This document shows, in pieces, positions 1-8,013 of a stretch of 64,000 nt of DNA. The translations under genes were made by a program, and so were the position numbers. A model generated the notes under the pieces. The model did not search any database. It saw only the letters and a program-made list of their open reading frames with translations, and was not told the origin of the DNA. The stretch is from NCBI GenBank assembly GCA_000403275.2, contig KE159598.1, forward strand, positions 894,356 through 958,355, in the 5' to 3' direction. This stretch comes from Lachnospiraceae bacterium 28-4 (GTDB taxonomy: Bacteria; Bacillota; Clostridia; Lachnospirales; Lachnospiraceae). Every line of letters starts with the position of its first letter. The stretch's first letter is position 1.

Positions 1-77
1 ACGGTACATTTTACGATGTGGTAAATAATCTGACGTTACATATTGAAAGGCAGCTGAAGAAGGCCGTCAGGGAATGA
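1..77 (+). CDS. nrnA: C-terminal end of a probable NrnA (DHH/DHHA1 phosphoesterase)
   Basis: Only the last 24 codons lie in the window (starting GTFYDVVNNL, stop TGA at 75-77). The tail resembles the C-terminus of the DHHA1 domain of bifunctional oligoribonuclease/PAP phosphatase NrnA, which degrades nanoRNA and 3'-phosphoadenosine 5'-phosphate. The following genes truB and ribF are its usual neighbours in Firmicutes, and this supports the call more than the short sequence itself. The catalytic DHH part is outside the window, so the assignment is inferred. Confidence 0.5.
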   Translation, partial: GTFYDVVNNLTLHIERQLKKAVRE

Positions 78-102
78 TCCGGCGGACAGCGGAGAAAAAC
101 AG

Positions 103-1005
103 ATGTACAACGGAATGATAAATGTATATAAGGAGGCCGGCTATACTTCCCACGATGTGGTGGCAAAGTTGAGAGGCATCCTGAAACAAAAAAAAATCGG
201 CCATACCGGTACTTTGGATCCGGATGCGGTTGGCGTCCTGCCTGTCTGCCTCGGCAGCGCCACCAAACTGTGCGGTATGCTTACGGATACGGATAAGGAA
301 TACCGGGCAAAGATGTTGCTTGGGAAGGAAACGGATACCCAGGACGCTTCGGGGAAAGTATTGAAACAGAGCGAAGTGCAGGTGACGGAAGAAGAGGCCG
401 CCGGGGCGGTTATGTCTTTTCTGGGTGAATACGGACAGATTCCTCCGATGTATTCGGCGATCAAGGTGAACGGGAAGAAACTGTACCAGCTTGCCAGGGA
501 AGGAAAAGAGATAGAACGCAGTCCAAGGATGGTCAGGATCTGCGATCTGGAAATAGAGGAAATGGCTCTTCCCTGTATTTCCATACGGGTTGCCTGTTCC
601 AGAGGAACTTATATCAGAACCCTTTGCCATGATATCGGACAGAAACTAGGATGCGGCGGCATTATGGTTTCGCTGGAGAGAACAAAAGCGGGCATTTTTT
701 GTGCAGAGAATGCGCTCCGGCTTTCGGAGATCGAGAGGCGGAGAGATGAGGGGAGTTTGCAGGACAGTATTCTGCCGGTGGACGCGGTATTCGCGGAGTA
801 TGGGACGGCGACGGTGGAACGGAAATACCAGAAACTGATTGATAATGGCAACGCTTTTTATCGGAATATGGTAAAAGAAGGCAAAAAATATATACCGGAG
901 GAAGAAGTCAGGGTGTATAATGAGGAAGGCAGGTTCTATGGCATTTATAAATACAGGCCGGAGGACGGGCGTTTTCTGCCGGTGAAAATGTTTATGGAGA
1001 ATTAA
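103..1005 (+). CDS. truB: tRNA pseudouridine(55) synthase TruB
   Basis: TruB converts U55 of the tRNA T-loop to pseudouridine. The 300-residue protein has the family's N-terminal region (INVYKEAGYTSHDVV) and motif GHTGTLDPDAVGVLPVCLG, in which Asp39 is the expected catalytic aspartate. RGTYIRTLCHDIG near residue 165 is a second conserved TruB block. The ATG at 103 follows a purine-rich stretch (GGAGAAA); an in-frame ATG at 115 is a possible alternative. It lies 25 bp after the probable nrnA stop and 6 bp before ribF, so the three are probably co-transcribed. Confidence 0.96.
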   Translation: MYNGMINVYKEAGYTSHDVVAKLRGILKQKKIGHTGTLDPDAVGVLPVCLGSATKLCGMLTDTDKEYRAKMLLGKETDTQDASGKVLKQSEVQVTEEEAAGAVMSFLGEYGQIPPMYSAIKVNGKKLYQLAREGKEIERSPRMVRICDLEIEEMALPCISIRVACSRGTYIRTLCHDIGQKLGCGGIMVSLERTKAGIFCAENALRLSEIERRRDEGSLQDSILPVDAVFAEYGTATVERKYQKLIDNGNAFYRNMVKEGKKYIPEEEVRVYNEEGRFYGIYKYRPEDGRFLPVKMFMEN

Positions 1006-1011
1006 CAGCAG

Positions 1012-1947
1012 ATGCAGATCATTCATAGTACGACAGACTTTGGGATAGAAGAAAAGAGCGCCGTGGCAGTGGGCAAATTTGACGGTATCCATCTGGGACA
1101 TCAAAAATTGCTCCGCTGCATACTGGAACAGAAAAAGCAGGGATTGAAGTCCGTGGTATTTACTTTTGATCCGCCTCCCGCCGTTTTGTTCGGAATGTCT
1201 TCCGTAAAAGAACTGATGACAAGGGAAGAAAAAAGGGCGGCTTTTTTGGAGATGGGAATCGATATTCTGATCGAGTTTCCATTGACTTATGAAACGGCGG
1301 CGATGGACCCGCAGGATTTTATCGAAGAGGTACTCGTCCGCAGAATGCGGTCAGCCTATATCGCGGCGGGAGCGGATGTATCCTTTGGGGCGAAAGGCGC
1401 GGGAAATTATATGCTTCTCAGATCAATGGAAGCCTTCGGCGGATATGAACTGCAGCTGGTTGAAAAAGTATGTTATAACGGAAGAGAAATCAGTTCCACT
1501 TATGTGAGGGAAGAAGTGGAAAAAGGAAATATGGAGGAAGTAAAGGTGCTGCTTGGAGCGCCTTATGGAATAAAGGGAACGGTAATGCATGGAAAACGGT
1601 TTGGAAGGACGATCGGGATGCCGACGGTAAATCTTCTGCCGGAACCTGGCAAGCTGCTTCCGCCGAACGGAGTATATTATTCGGAAGTATGGATAGACGG
1701 GGAAAAATATAAGGGAATCACGAATATCGGTTATAAGCCTACGGTCAGCGAAAAGGAACAGATAGGAGCCGAGACTTATATTTATGGATTTGAGGAAGAA
1801 ATATATGGAAAAGAAATCACAGTAAAGCTTCTGAGGTTTAAGCGCCCGGAGCGGAAGTTTCATGGAAAAGCGGAATTAAAAGAACAGATGATGAAGGATA
1901 TGGAAGAAGGGATGGCTTTTCATACGGGTGTACAAATGAAAGGATAG
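1012..1947 (+). CDS. ribF: Bifunctional riboflavin kinase / FAD synthetase RibF
   Basis: RibF phosphorylates riboflavin to FMN and adenylates FMN to FAD. The 311-residue length is typical. The N-terminal nucleotidyltransferase half shows GKFDGIHLGHQKLL, with the HxGH-like adenylyltransferase signature, and the linker carries ISSTYVRE. The C-terminal riboflavin kinase half starts near residue 185 with HGKRFGRTIGMPTVNL, where the kinase PTxN motif is visible. It starts 6 bp after truB with only a weak ribosome-binding site, which suggests translational coupling. Confidence 0.96.
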   Translation: MQIIHSTTDFGIEEKSAVAVGKFDGIHLGHQKLLRCILEQKKQGLKSVVFTFDPPPAVLFGMSSVKELMTREEKRAAFLEMGIDILIEFPLTYETAAMDPQDFIEEVLVRRMRSAYIAAGADVSFGAKGAGNYMLLRSMEAFGGYELQLVEKVCYNGREISSTYVREEVEKGNMEEVKVLLGAPYGIKGTVMHGKRFGRTIGMPTVNLLPEPGKLLPPNGVYYSEVWIDGEKYKGITNIGYKPTVSEKEQIGAETYIYGFEEEIYGKEITVKLLRFKRPERKFHGKAELKEQMMKDMEEGMAFHTGVQMKG

Positions 1948-1954
1948 AAAAATT

Positions 1955-3598
1955 ATGAATGTGGAGATTATACTATCGATGGCCGGAGGGCTGGGACTGT
2001 TCCTTTTTGGAATGACGGTCATGAGCGAAAGTATTGAGAAAGTAGCGGGGGCAAAACTTCGGTCGATTCTTGAAGTGTTTACGACAAACCGTTTTACCGG
2101 ATTGATCGTGGGAATTATTTTTACCGGTATTATCCAGTCTTCTTCCGCATGTACGGTGATGGTAGTCAGTTTTGTAAACTCAGGGCTGATGTCCTTATAT
2201 CAGGCGGCCGGGGTTATTTACGGGGCGAATATCGGTACTACGATCACTTCCCAGCTCGTTTCTTTTAATCTGTCCGAGGCAGCGCCGGTATTTTTGCTTG
2301 CCGGAGTGCTGACGATGATGCTGGGCAAAGGAAAACAGAATGCGGAAAAGATCGGAGAGGTGATTGTCGGTTTCGGTGTTTTATTCATGGGTTTGAGCAG
2401 CATGTCGGGAGCTATGGCAGGGATGAAAGACAGCTCGGCAGTGATGAATCTGTTGAAATCGCTGGACAGCCCGCTGCTCGCCGTATTGATGGGAACTGTG
2501 CTGACGGCAGTTATCCAGAGTTCTTCGGTAACGGTAAGTATCGTGCTTCTTATGGCGAACGAAGGATTGCTTGGCCTTCCCATCAGCCTGTTCATCATCC
2601 TTGGCTGTAATATCGGAGCTTGTGCTTCTGCGGTACTGGCATCCCTTACGGGAAAAAAGGATGCGAAGCGCGCAGCTATGATTCATTTTCTTTTCAATGT
2701 CATCGGCACGGCGCTTCTGTATATTATTCTGATGATAGGAATGAATCAGGTGCTGGATGGAATCATGTCGATTTCGGGCAACAATGCGGGACGCTTTGTA
2801 GCGAACGCGCATACGATTATTAAAATCTTCCAGGTAATCGTGCTGTTTCCCTTTTCCAATCTGATCGTCAAACTGACATATGTGCTTGTGCCGGGCGATG
2901 ATAAGAAGGTGGGCTACAGGGATAGCTTCCAGTTGAAATACATAGGGGAAAAAGTGGTATTTAATCCGGCAACGGCAGTTGTGGAAGTAATGAAAGAGAT
3001 TGAAAGAATGGCTTCACTCGCGGCAGAGAATTTAAACCGTGCCATGAATGCCCTTATTACGCTGGATAATGAAGATATTGAAGAAGTCTATGAAGTGGAG
3101 AAAAATATTAACTTTTTGAACCATGCGATTACCAATTATCTCGTGAAGATCAATCAGGCGACCCTGCCGATCGAAGATTTAAAGAGCATCGGTGCATTAT
3201 TCCATGTGGTAAACGATATTGAGCGCATCGGCGACCATGCGGAGAATGTTGCGGATTCCGCAAAGCAGCGCATCAGCACCGGCGTAGGATTCAGCAAGGA
3301 AGCGCAGAGAGGCCTCGGAGAAATGGTGGATATGGTCAATACGCTGATACAGTTTGCCGTAGAAATGTTTTCCAGCGGTACGGAGGAACATTTGGAGGAT
3401 ATTATGCATTTGGAAGATGCGGTGGACGAGAAGGAAAGAGAACTGCAGAAGGAGCATGTAGGACGCCTGACAAGGAACGAATGCAGCCCGGAGGCGGGTA
3501 TGCTGTTTTCGGATATCGTATCAGGGCTGGAACGAGTGGCCGATCATGCCACCAACATTGCCTTTTCGATTCTGAATGCAGATCCGGAAGAAGAGTAG
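1955..3598 (+). CDS. Na+/phosphate cotransporter of the NptA/YjbB type with PhoU-like tail
   Basis: This 547-residue protein is an integral membrane Na/Pi-cotransporter II family member. Two internally repeated QSSS-containing segments are visible (GIIQSSSACTVMVV near 68 and AVIQSSSVTVSIVL near 187), each followed by hydrophobic helices. Membrane segments fill roughly residues 1-310, and the soluble C-terminal part (about 340-540) is helical with GDHAENVAD- and ADHATNIAF-type PhoU motifs. AAAGGA precedes the ATG. It follows ribF by 7 bp and ends at a strong terminator. Substrate and direction of transport are inferred from the family. Confidence 0.9.
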   Translation: MNVEIILSMAGGLGLFLFGMTVMSESIEKVAGAKLRSILEVFTTNRFTGLIVGIIFTGIIQSSSACTVMVVSFVNSGLMSLYQAAGVIYGANIGTTITSQLVSFNLSEAAPVFLLAGVLTMMLGKGKQNAEKIGEVIVGFGVLFMGLSSMSGAMAGMKDSSAVMNLLKSLDSPLLAVLMGTVLTAVIQSSSVTVSIVLLMANEGLLGLPISLFIILGCNIGACASAVLASLTGKKDAKRAAMIHFLFNVIGTALLYIILMIGMNQVLDGIMSISGNNAGRFVANAHTIIKIFQVIVLFPFSNLIVKLTYVLVPGDDKKVGYRDSFQLKYIGEKVVFNPATAVVEVMKEIERMASLAAENLNRAMNALITLDNEDIEEVYEVEKNINFLNHAITNYLVKINQATLPIEDLKSIGALFHVVNDIERIGDHAENVADSAKQRISTGVGFSKEAQRGLGEMVDMVNTLIQFAVEMFSSGTEEHLEDIMHLEDAVDEKERELQKEHVGRLTRNECSPEAGMLFSDIVSGLERVADHATNIAFSILNADPEEE

Positions 3599-3643
3599 TG
3601 AATAGAAGATTTATGAACAGACGATTCAATCGTAATAGAAGAC

Positions 3644-3678
3644 CCACGGGAATTTCCTGAAATTTCCGTGGATTTTTA
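3644..3678 (+). terminator. Intrinsic terminator after the Na/Pi cotransporter gene
   Basis: Twelve-base arms (CCACGGGAATTT and AAATTTCCGTGG) pair with one mismatch around a 4-nt loop and are followed by a T-rich run. This separates the truB-ribF-transporter unit from the next promoter. Confidence 0.85.
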
Positions 3679-3679
3679 T

Positions 3680-3708
3680 TTGACAGCCGGGAATTCTGTT
3701 GTTATAAT
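3680..3708 (+). promoter_or_regulatory. Perfect sigma-A promoter for the NlpC/P60 gene
   Basis: TTGACA at 3680-3685 and TATAAT at 3703-3708 with exactly 17 bp between them. It directly follows the terminator and lies about 55 bp before the next start codon. Confidence 0.88.
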
Positions 3709-3765
3709 AACCTTGTAATAAATGTAATAAATTTGTAATATATGACAGAAAGGCATGGTTGTTCT

Positions 3766-4821
3766 ATGAGACATAAATTAGCAGGTATGGCGGTATTATG
3801 TATAGCAGGAGCATTAATGACAGGCGGAGGAACCGTACATGCGGCGGAAAACGGAAACTTATCGGAAGATTCCAATCATTCGATCGAAGAAGCGTTTGGA
3901 GAACCAGTGGGAGCGTTAGCTCTTTTGGAGTCGGAGAAATCGGTGGAAGAGTACAAGTCGGCGGCCAGACAGGCGGAAGGCGCTTTGTGGGGATATACGA
4001 ATCTTGGAATATCCAATGTGGACGATAATCTGAATATACGCAAAGTACCTGCGGAGGACGGCAAACTGATAGGAAAGCTTCCAAGCAATGCGGCGTGCGA
4101 GCTGATATCGGAAGAAGGGGAATGGACCTATATCAGATCCGGAAAAGTGGAAGGATATGTAAAAAGTGAATTTCTTTTAGACGGCTGGGAGGCGAAGAAA
4201 CGCGCCATGGAGCAAATATCCAAAGTGGCGGTTGTAAATACGACCAGCTTAAAAGTAAGAGAACAGCCGAATACGGACTGCGAAGTCATTACGCTTGTTC
4301 CAAGCGGAGAAGAACTGGAAGTAGTGGAGGAGCTGGACGATTGGGTAAAGATCATGATAGATGATGAAGAAAACTACGTTTCGGCAGAATTTGTAAAAAT
4401 AGAGGAAAAACTTGGTTCCGCCATTACATTAACGGAACTGATGTATGGGCAGGGCGTATCGGATGTGAGAGTTGATCTTTGCCAATATGCAAAGCAGTTT
4501 ATAGGGAATCCTTATGTATGGGGAGGAACCAGCCTGACAAAAGGAGCGGATTGTTCCGGTTTTGTTCTGAGCGTATTTAAAAAATACGGAATATCCCTGC
4601 CGAGAACTTCCGGTTCCCAGGCAAACGCCGGCAGGAAGATCAGCATGGCGGAGGCGCAGCCGGGCGATTTGATTTTCTATGCAAAGGGCGGGCGCATTAA
4701 CCATGTGGCATTGTATATCGGCGGAGGCCAGGTAGTTCATGCCAGCAGCCCGAAAACAGGGATTAAGATATCTAATTATAATTATAGGACACCGGCGAAG
4801 GTAGTAAGAGTGCTGCCGTAA
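3766..4821 (+). CDS. Secreted SH3-domain NlpC/P60 peptidoglycan endopeptidase
   Basis: This is a likely exported cell-wall hydrolase cutting D-Glu-diamino acid bonds in peptidoglycan stem peptides. From the ATG at 3766 it has 351 residues: a signal peptide (basic MRHK, hydrophobic core, VHAA cleavage region), two bacterial SH3 domains (about 85-140 and 155-210) and a C-terminal NlpC/P60 domain. The active-site set is visible as GADCSGF (Cys263) and NHVALYIG (His313). An upstream in-frame ATG at 3742 has no ribosome-binding site, whereas AGAAAGG precedes 3766. It is a single-gene unit with its own consensus promoter. Confidence 0.92.
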   Translation: MRHKLAGMAVLCIAGALMTGGGTVHAAENGNLSEDSNHSIEEAFGEPVGALALLESEKSVEEYKSAARQAEGALWGYTNLGISNVDDNLNIRKVPAEDGKLIGKLPSNAACELISEEGEWTYIRSGKVEGYVKSEFLLDGWEAKKRAMEQISKVAVVNTTSLKVREQPNTDCEVITLVPSGEELEVVEELDDWVKIMIDDEENYVSAEFVKIEEKLGSAITLTELMYGQGVSDVRVDLCQYAKQFIGNPYVWGGTSLTKGADCSGFVLSVFKKYGISLPRTSGSQANAGRKISMAEAQPGDLIFYAKGGRINHVALYIGGGQVVHASSPKTGIKISNYNYRTPAKVVRVLP

Positions 4822-4833
4822 TGAATTTGGGTA

Positions 4834-4862
4834 TTTACACGGAATGGAAATTATGGTAGAAT
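4834..4862 (+). promoter_or_regulatory. Sigma-A promoter for rpsO
   Basis: TTTACA at 4834-4839, a 17-bp spacer and TAGAAT at 4857-4862. The predicted transcript starts near 4870 and has an ~85-nt leader that folds (see 4881-4928). Confidence 0.75.
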
Positions 4863-4880
4863 AAGCAAGTATGAAATTTG

Positions 4881-4928
4881 GCCGATACTCGGATATAGGA
4901 CGACTCCGACCTGTTCTTAGTATCCGGT
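4881..4928 (+). promoter_or_regulatory. Structured rpsO leader, candidate S15 autoregulatory element
   Basis: An outer stem (GCCGATAC with GTATCCGGT, one bulged C) encloses an inner stem (TCGGA at 4889-4893 with TCCGA at 4905-4909). It ends 12 nt before the AGGAGG ribosome-binding site of rpsO. S15 is known to regulate its own mRNA in several bacteria through unrelated leader structures, so this is a plausible site, but binding is inferred only from position and folding. Confidence 0.45.
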
Positions 4929-4953
4929 GTAAGAAAAAAGAGGAGGAATAACA

Positions 4954-5220
4954 GTGATTTCGAAGGAAAAAAAGACAGAGATTATCAAGGAATATGCAAG
5001 AAGCGAGGGTGATACCGGTTCACCGGAAGTTCAGATCGCAGTATTGACTGCAAGGATCCAGGAATTGACGGAGCATTTAAAGAATCATCCGAAGGATCAT
5101 CATTCAAGAAGAGGGCTTCTTAAGATGGTTGGCCAGAGGCGAGGACTTTTGGACTATCTTAAGAAAGTTGATATTGAAAGATACCGTACTTTAATTGGTA
5201 AACTTGGAATCAGAAAGTAA
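4954..5220 (+). CDS. rpsO: 30S ribosomal protein S15
   Basis: S15 binds the central domain of 16S rRNA early in 30S assembly. The 88 residues match the family's usual length, and GDTGSPEVQ, the [16 protein letters not shown] block ([18 protein letters not shown]) and LLDYLKK are all present. The start is GTG at 4954, eight bases after AGGAGG; no in-frame ATG competes. It is followed by a hairpin and then pnp, the conserved rpsO-pnp pairing. Confidence 0.98.
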   Translation: MISKEKKTEIIKEYARSEGDTGSPEVQIAVLTARIQELTEHLKNHPKDHHSRRGLLKMVGQRRGLLDYLKKVDIERYRTLIGKLGIRK

Positions 5221-5235
5221 TGAGTGGATGTTAAG

Positions 5236-5275
5236 AAGGCGGATGCAGGCTGAGAGGGCAGGCTGTCCGCCTTTT
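5236..5275 (+). terminator. Hairpin with short T-run between rpsO and pnp
   Basis: AAGGCGGA (5236-5243) pairs with TCCGCCTT, followed by TTTTCC. The T-run is short, so it may act as a partial terminator or as a processing hairpin between rpsO and pnp. Confidence 0.65.
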
Positions 5276-5313
5276 CCTCATGGTTATGGGAAGACAGGAA
5301 GGAGAGAAATTTA

Positions 5314-7413
5314 ATGGAGAACAATTACAGGACATTTACAATGGATCTTGCCGGGAGAACGTTAAAAGTCGATATCGGCAGAGTGGGGAAGCAGGCGAAC
5401 GGTTGTGCTTTTATGCAGTATGGAGAAACTACCGTGCTTTGTACGGCGACGGCTTCCGAAAAACCGAGGGAAGGAATTGATTTCTTTCCTTTAAGCGTGG
5501 AATATGAAGAAAAATTATATGCCGTAGGAAAAATTCCGGGCGGGTTCAATAAGAGAGAAGGAAAGGCGTCGGAAAACGCCGTATTGACAAGCCGTGTCAT
5601 CGACAGGCCGATGCGTCCGCTGTTTCCGAAGGATTATAGAAATGACGTTACTTTAAACAATATGGTCATGAGCGTAGACCCGTCCTGCCGTCCGGAATTG
5701 GTGGCAATGATCGGTTCTGCGATCGCCGCTTGTATTTCCGATATTCCTTTTGACGGCCCGTGCGCGATGACGCAGATCGGAATGATTGACGGGGAATTTG
5801 TCGTGAATCCTTCCCAGGAACAGTGGAAAGTAGGGGATTTGAACCTGACTGTCGCATCTACCAGTGAAAAAGTAATTATGATTGAGGCAGGAGCGAATGA
5901 AGTGCCGGAAGCGAAGATGCTGGAAGCGATCTACATGGCTCACGAAATCAATCAGACGCTGATAGAGTTTATCAGGAAAATCGTAGCGGAGACAGGAAAA
6001 GCAAAACATGAATATACAAGCTGCGCCGTACCGGAGGAAATGTTTGAGGAAATCAAAAAGATCGTTTCTCCGGAAGAAATGGAAGAGGCAGTATTTACCG
6101 ATGAAAAGCAGGTAAGAGAGGAAAATATCAGAAAGATCACGGAAAAACTGGAAGAGGCTTTCGCAGAAAACGAAGAGTGGCTGGGAATGCTGGGCGAAGC
6201 GGTATACCAGTATCAGAAAAAGACAGTCCGCAAAATGATATTGAAAGACCACAAGCGTCCTGATGGCCGTGAGATCACCCAGATCAGGCCGCTGGCTGCA
6301 GAAGTGGATCTGATTCCGAGAGTACATGGCTCCGCGATGTTTACCCGCGGGCAGACACAGATTTGTACGGTGACAACCCTTGCGCCTTTGTCCGAAATGC
6401 AGAGGATCGACGGGCTGGATGAAAATGAAGTGAATAAGAGATATATGCATCATTATAATTTCCCTTCCTATTCGGTAGGCGAAACAAAACCGAGCAGAGG
6501 ACCGGGACGCCGTGAGATAGGACATGGGGCTCTGGCTGAGAGAGCGCTGATACCGGTGCTTCCTTCCGACGAGGAGTTTCCGTACGCGATCCGTACCGTA
6601 TCCGAGACTTTTGAATCCAATGGATCGACTTCTCAGGCATCTGTCTGTGCTTCCACAATGTCTCTGATGGCGGCGGGCGTGCCGATTAAAAAGCAGGTTG
6701 CCGGCATTTCCTGCGGTCTAGTGACGGGAGAAACCGATGATGATTATATCGTTCTTACGGATATTCAGGGGTTGGAAGATTTCTTTGGAGATATGGACTT
6801 TAAAGTAGCCGGTACCCATGACGGTATTACTGCAATCCAAATGGATATTAAGATTCATGGTCTGACGAGACCTATCGTAGAGGAAGCGATCAGGAGGACA
6901 AAAGAAGCCAGAGAGTACATTCTGAATGAGATCATGACTCCTGCCATTGCGGAACCGAGAAAAGAAGTGGGACCGTATGCGCCGAAGATTGTTTCCATCC
7001 AGATTGATCCTGAAAAGATCGGAGACGTGGTAGGCCAGAGAGGAAAAACCATCAATGAGATCATTGCCCGTACCGGCGTAAAAATCGATATTACGGACGA
7101 CGGAAAAGTATCTATCTGTGGTACGGATACGGAAATGATGGACAAGGCCGTGGAAATGGTGAAGATTATTACGACAGACTTTGAAGAAGGACAGATCTTC
7201 AAAGGAACCGTAGTCAGCATAAAAGAATTTGGTGCTTTCGTAGAGTTTGCGCCGGGCAAGGAAGGAATGGTTCATATTTCCAAAATATCCAGGGAAAGAA
7301 TCAACAGAGTGGAAGATGTACTTACCTTGGGCGATAAAGTGACGGTAGTGTGCCTTGGAAAAGATAAGATGGGAAGGCTCAGCTTTTCCATGAAGGATGT
7401 AGCGCAGAAATAA
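5314..7413 (+). CDS. pnp: Polyribonucleotide nucleotidyltransferase (PNPase)
   Basis: PNPase is a phosphorolytic 3'-5' exoribonuclease of mRNA turnover. The 699 residues fit the family and show the expected order: RNase PH domain 1 (about 10-210), an all-helical linker, RNase PH domain 2 (about 310-540, with FGDMDFKVAGT and AIQMDIKI holding the conserved acidic residues), KH domain with GQRG loop (about 555-615) and S1 domain (about 625-695). GGAAGGAGAG precedes the ATG. It shares the rpsO transcript in most Firmicutes. Confidence 0.98.
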   Translation: MENNYRTFTMDLAGRTLKVDIGRVGKQANGCAFMQYGETTVLCTATASEKPREGIDFFPLSVEYEEKLYAVGKIPGGFNKREGKASENAVLTSRVIDRPMRPLFPKDYRNDVTLNNMVMSVDPSCRPELVAMIGSAIAACISDIPFDGPCAMTQIGMIDGEFVVNPSQEQWKVGDLNLTVASTSEKVIMIEAGANEVPEAKMLEAIYMAHEINQTLIEFIRKIVAETGKAKHEYTSCAVPEEMFEEIKKIVSPEEMEEAVFTDEKQVREENIRKITEKLEEAFAENEEWLGMLGEAVYQYQKKTVRKMILKDHKRPDGREITQIRPLAAEVDLIPRVHGSAMFTRGQTQICTVTTLAPLSEMQRIDGLDENEVNKRYMHHYNFPSYSVGETKPSRGPGRREIGHGALAERALIPVLPSDEEFPYAIRTVSETFESNGSTSQASVCASTMSLMAAGVPIKKQVAGISCGLVTGETDDDYIVLTDIQGLEDFFGDMDFKVAGTHDGITAIQMDIKIHGLTRPIVEEAIRRTKEAREYILNEIMTPAIAEPRKEVGPYAPKIVSIQIDPEKIGDVVGQRGKTINEIIARTGVKIDITDDGKVSICGTDTEMMDKAVEMVKIITTDFEEGQIFKGTVVSIKEFGAFVEFAPGKEGMVHISKISRERINRVEDVLTLGDKVTVVCLGKDKMGRLSFSMKDVAQK

Positions 7414-7459
7414 AACAGCTGCCTAACGTTTAAGCGTTGAATAAATAAAATAAAAAAGA

Positions 7460-7495
7460 AATCCGGAGATCATTTTGGTTTCCGGATTTTTTTCT
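7460..7495. terminator. Bidirectional terminator between pnp and the glycyl-radical gene
   Basis: AATCCGGA (7460-7467) pairs with TCCGGATT (7481-7488) and is followed by a T-run on the plus strand. On the minus strand the same stem is followed by a TTTCTTTTTT-like run, so it can also end the convergent gene. A second 14-bp stem (GACAATGGACAGTG with CACTGTCCATTGTT, about 7502-7537) lies next to it. Confidence 0.8.
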
Positions 7496-7569
7496 TAAAT
7501 AAGACAATGGACAGTGCGTTTGCCACACTGTCCATTGTTCTGCTACAGAAGAAGCAATTTGTTAGGGGG

Positions 7570-7809
7570 TTAAATCGCTTCGTGGAATGTTCTGCTAATT
7601 ACATCTGCCTGCTGTTCAGGAGTCAGCTTAATGAAATTAACGGCATAGCCGCTGACACGGATCGTAAGCTGGGGATAGTTCTCAGGATGTTTTTGAGCGT
7701 CCAGAAGCATATCTCTGTTAAGAACGTTTACGTTCAGATGATGTCCTCCTTTTTCTGCATATCCATCCAATAAATTTACCAGATTATCAACTTGAGCTGA
7801 ATTCGACAT
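7570..7809 (-). CDS. grcA: Stand-alone glycyl-radical domain protein (GrcA/YfiD-like)
   Basis: The 79-residue protein is essentially only the C-terminal glycyl-radical domain of pyruvate formate-lyase. [18 protein letters not shown] and the radical loop RVSGYAV are present, with Gly54 the expected radical site. In E. coli the homologous YfiD restores activity to PFL that has been cut at its radical loop by oxygen. A strong AGGAGG lies 8 nt before the ATG, so this is a complete small gene and not a PFL remnant. It is alone on the minus strand between pnp and the spoIIIA operon. No PFL or PFL-activase gene is in the window. Confidence 0.88.
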   Translation of the reverse strand: MSNSAQVDNLVNLLDGYAEKGGHHLNVNVLNRDMLLDAQKHPENYPQLTIRVSGYAVNFIKLTPEQQADVISRTFHEAI

Positions 7810-7861
7810 AACAAATACCTCCTTATATTAATAATAATAATGATTACTGTTTCTTGAAAAT

Positions 7862-7890
7862 ATAATACCATTTTTACCCTTTGTTGTCTA
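7862..7890 (-). promoter_or_regulatory. Sigma-A promoter for the glycyl-radical gene
   Basis: On the minus strand TAGACA (plus 7885-7890) and TATTAT (plus 7862-7867) are separated by 17 bp and lie about 55 bp before the start codon. Confidence 0.7.
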
Positions 7891-7935
7891 TAAAAAGAGA
7901 AAAACTCTATGTATTTTTTTAGATACAAAAATTTA

Positions 7936-7964
7936 GGAATAACTTGGACAACGCCTCATATATT
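7936..7964 (+). promoter_or_regulatory. Possible sigma-E promoter for the spoIIIA operon
   Basis: GGAATAA and CATATATT, about 14 bp apart, loosely resemble sigma-E -35 and -10 elements. The spoIIIA operon is sigma-E dependent in Bacillus, so a promoter of this type is expected here; the match itself is weak. Confidence 0.3.
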
Positions 7965-8013
7965 GAGATAGGAACTAATGGACAGGCAAATCTGACTGGT
8001 ACGGGGGATAGGA

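Noticed and set aside
5653-6525. 290-codon frame antisense to pnp
   Set aside because: It is a shadow of the PNPase frame, without start signals or recognisable domains.
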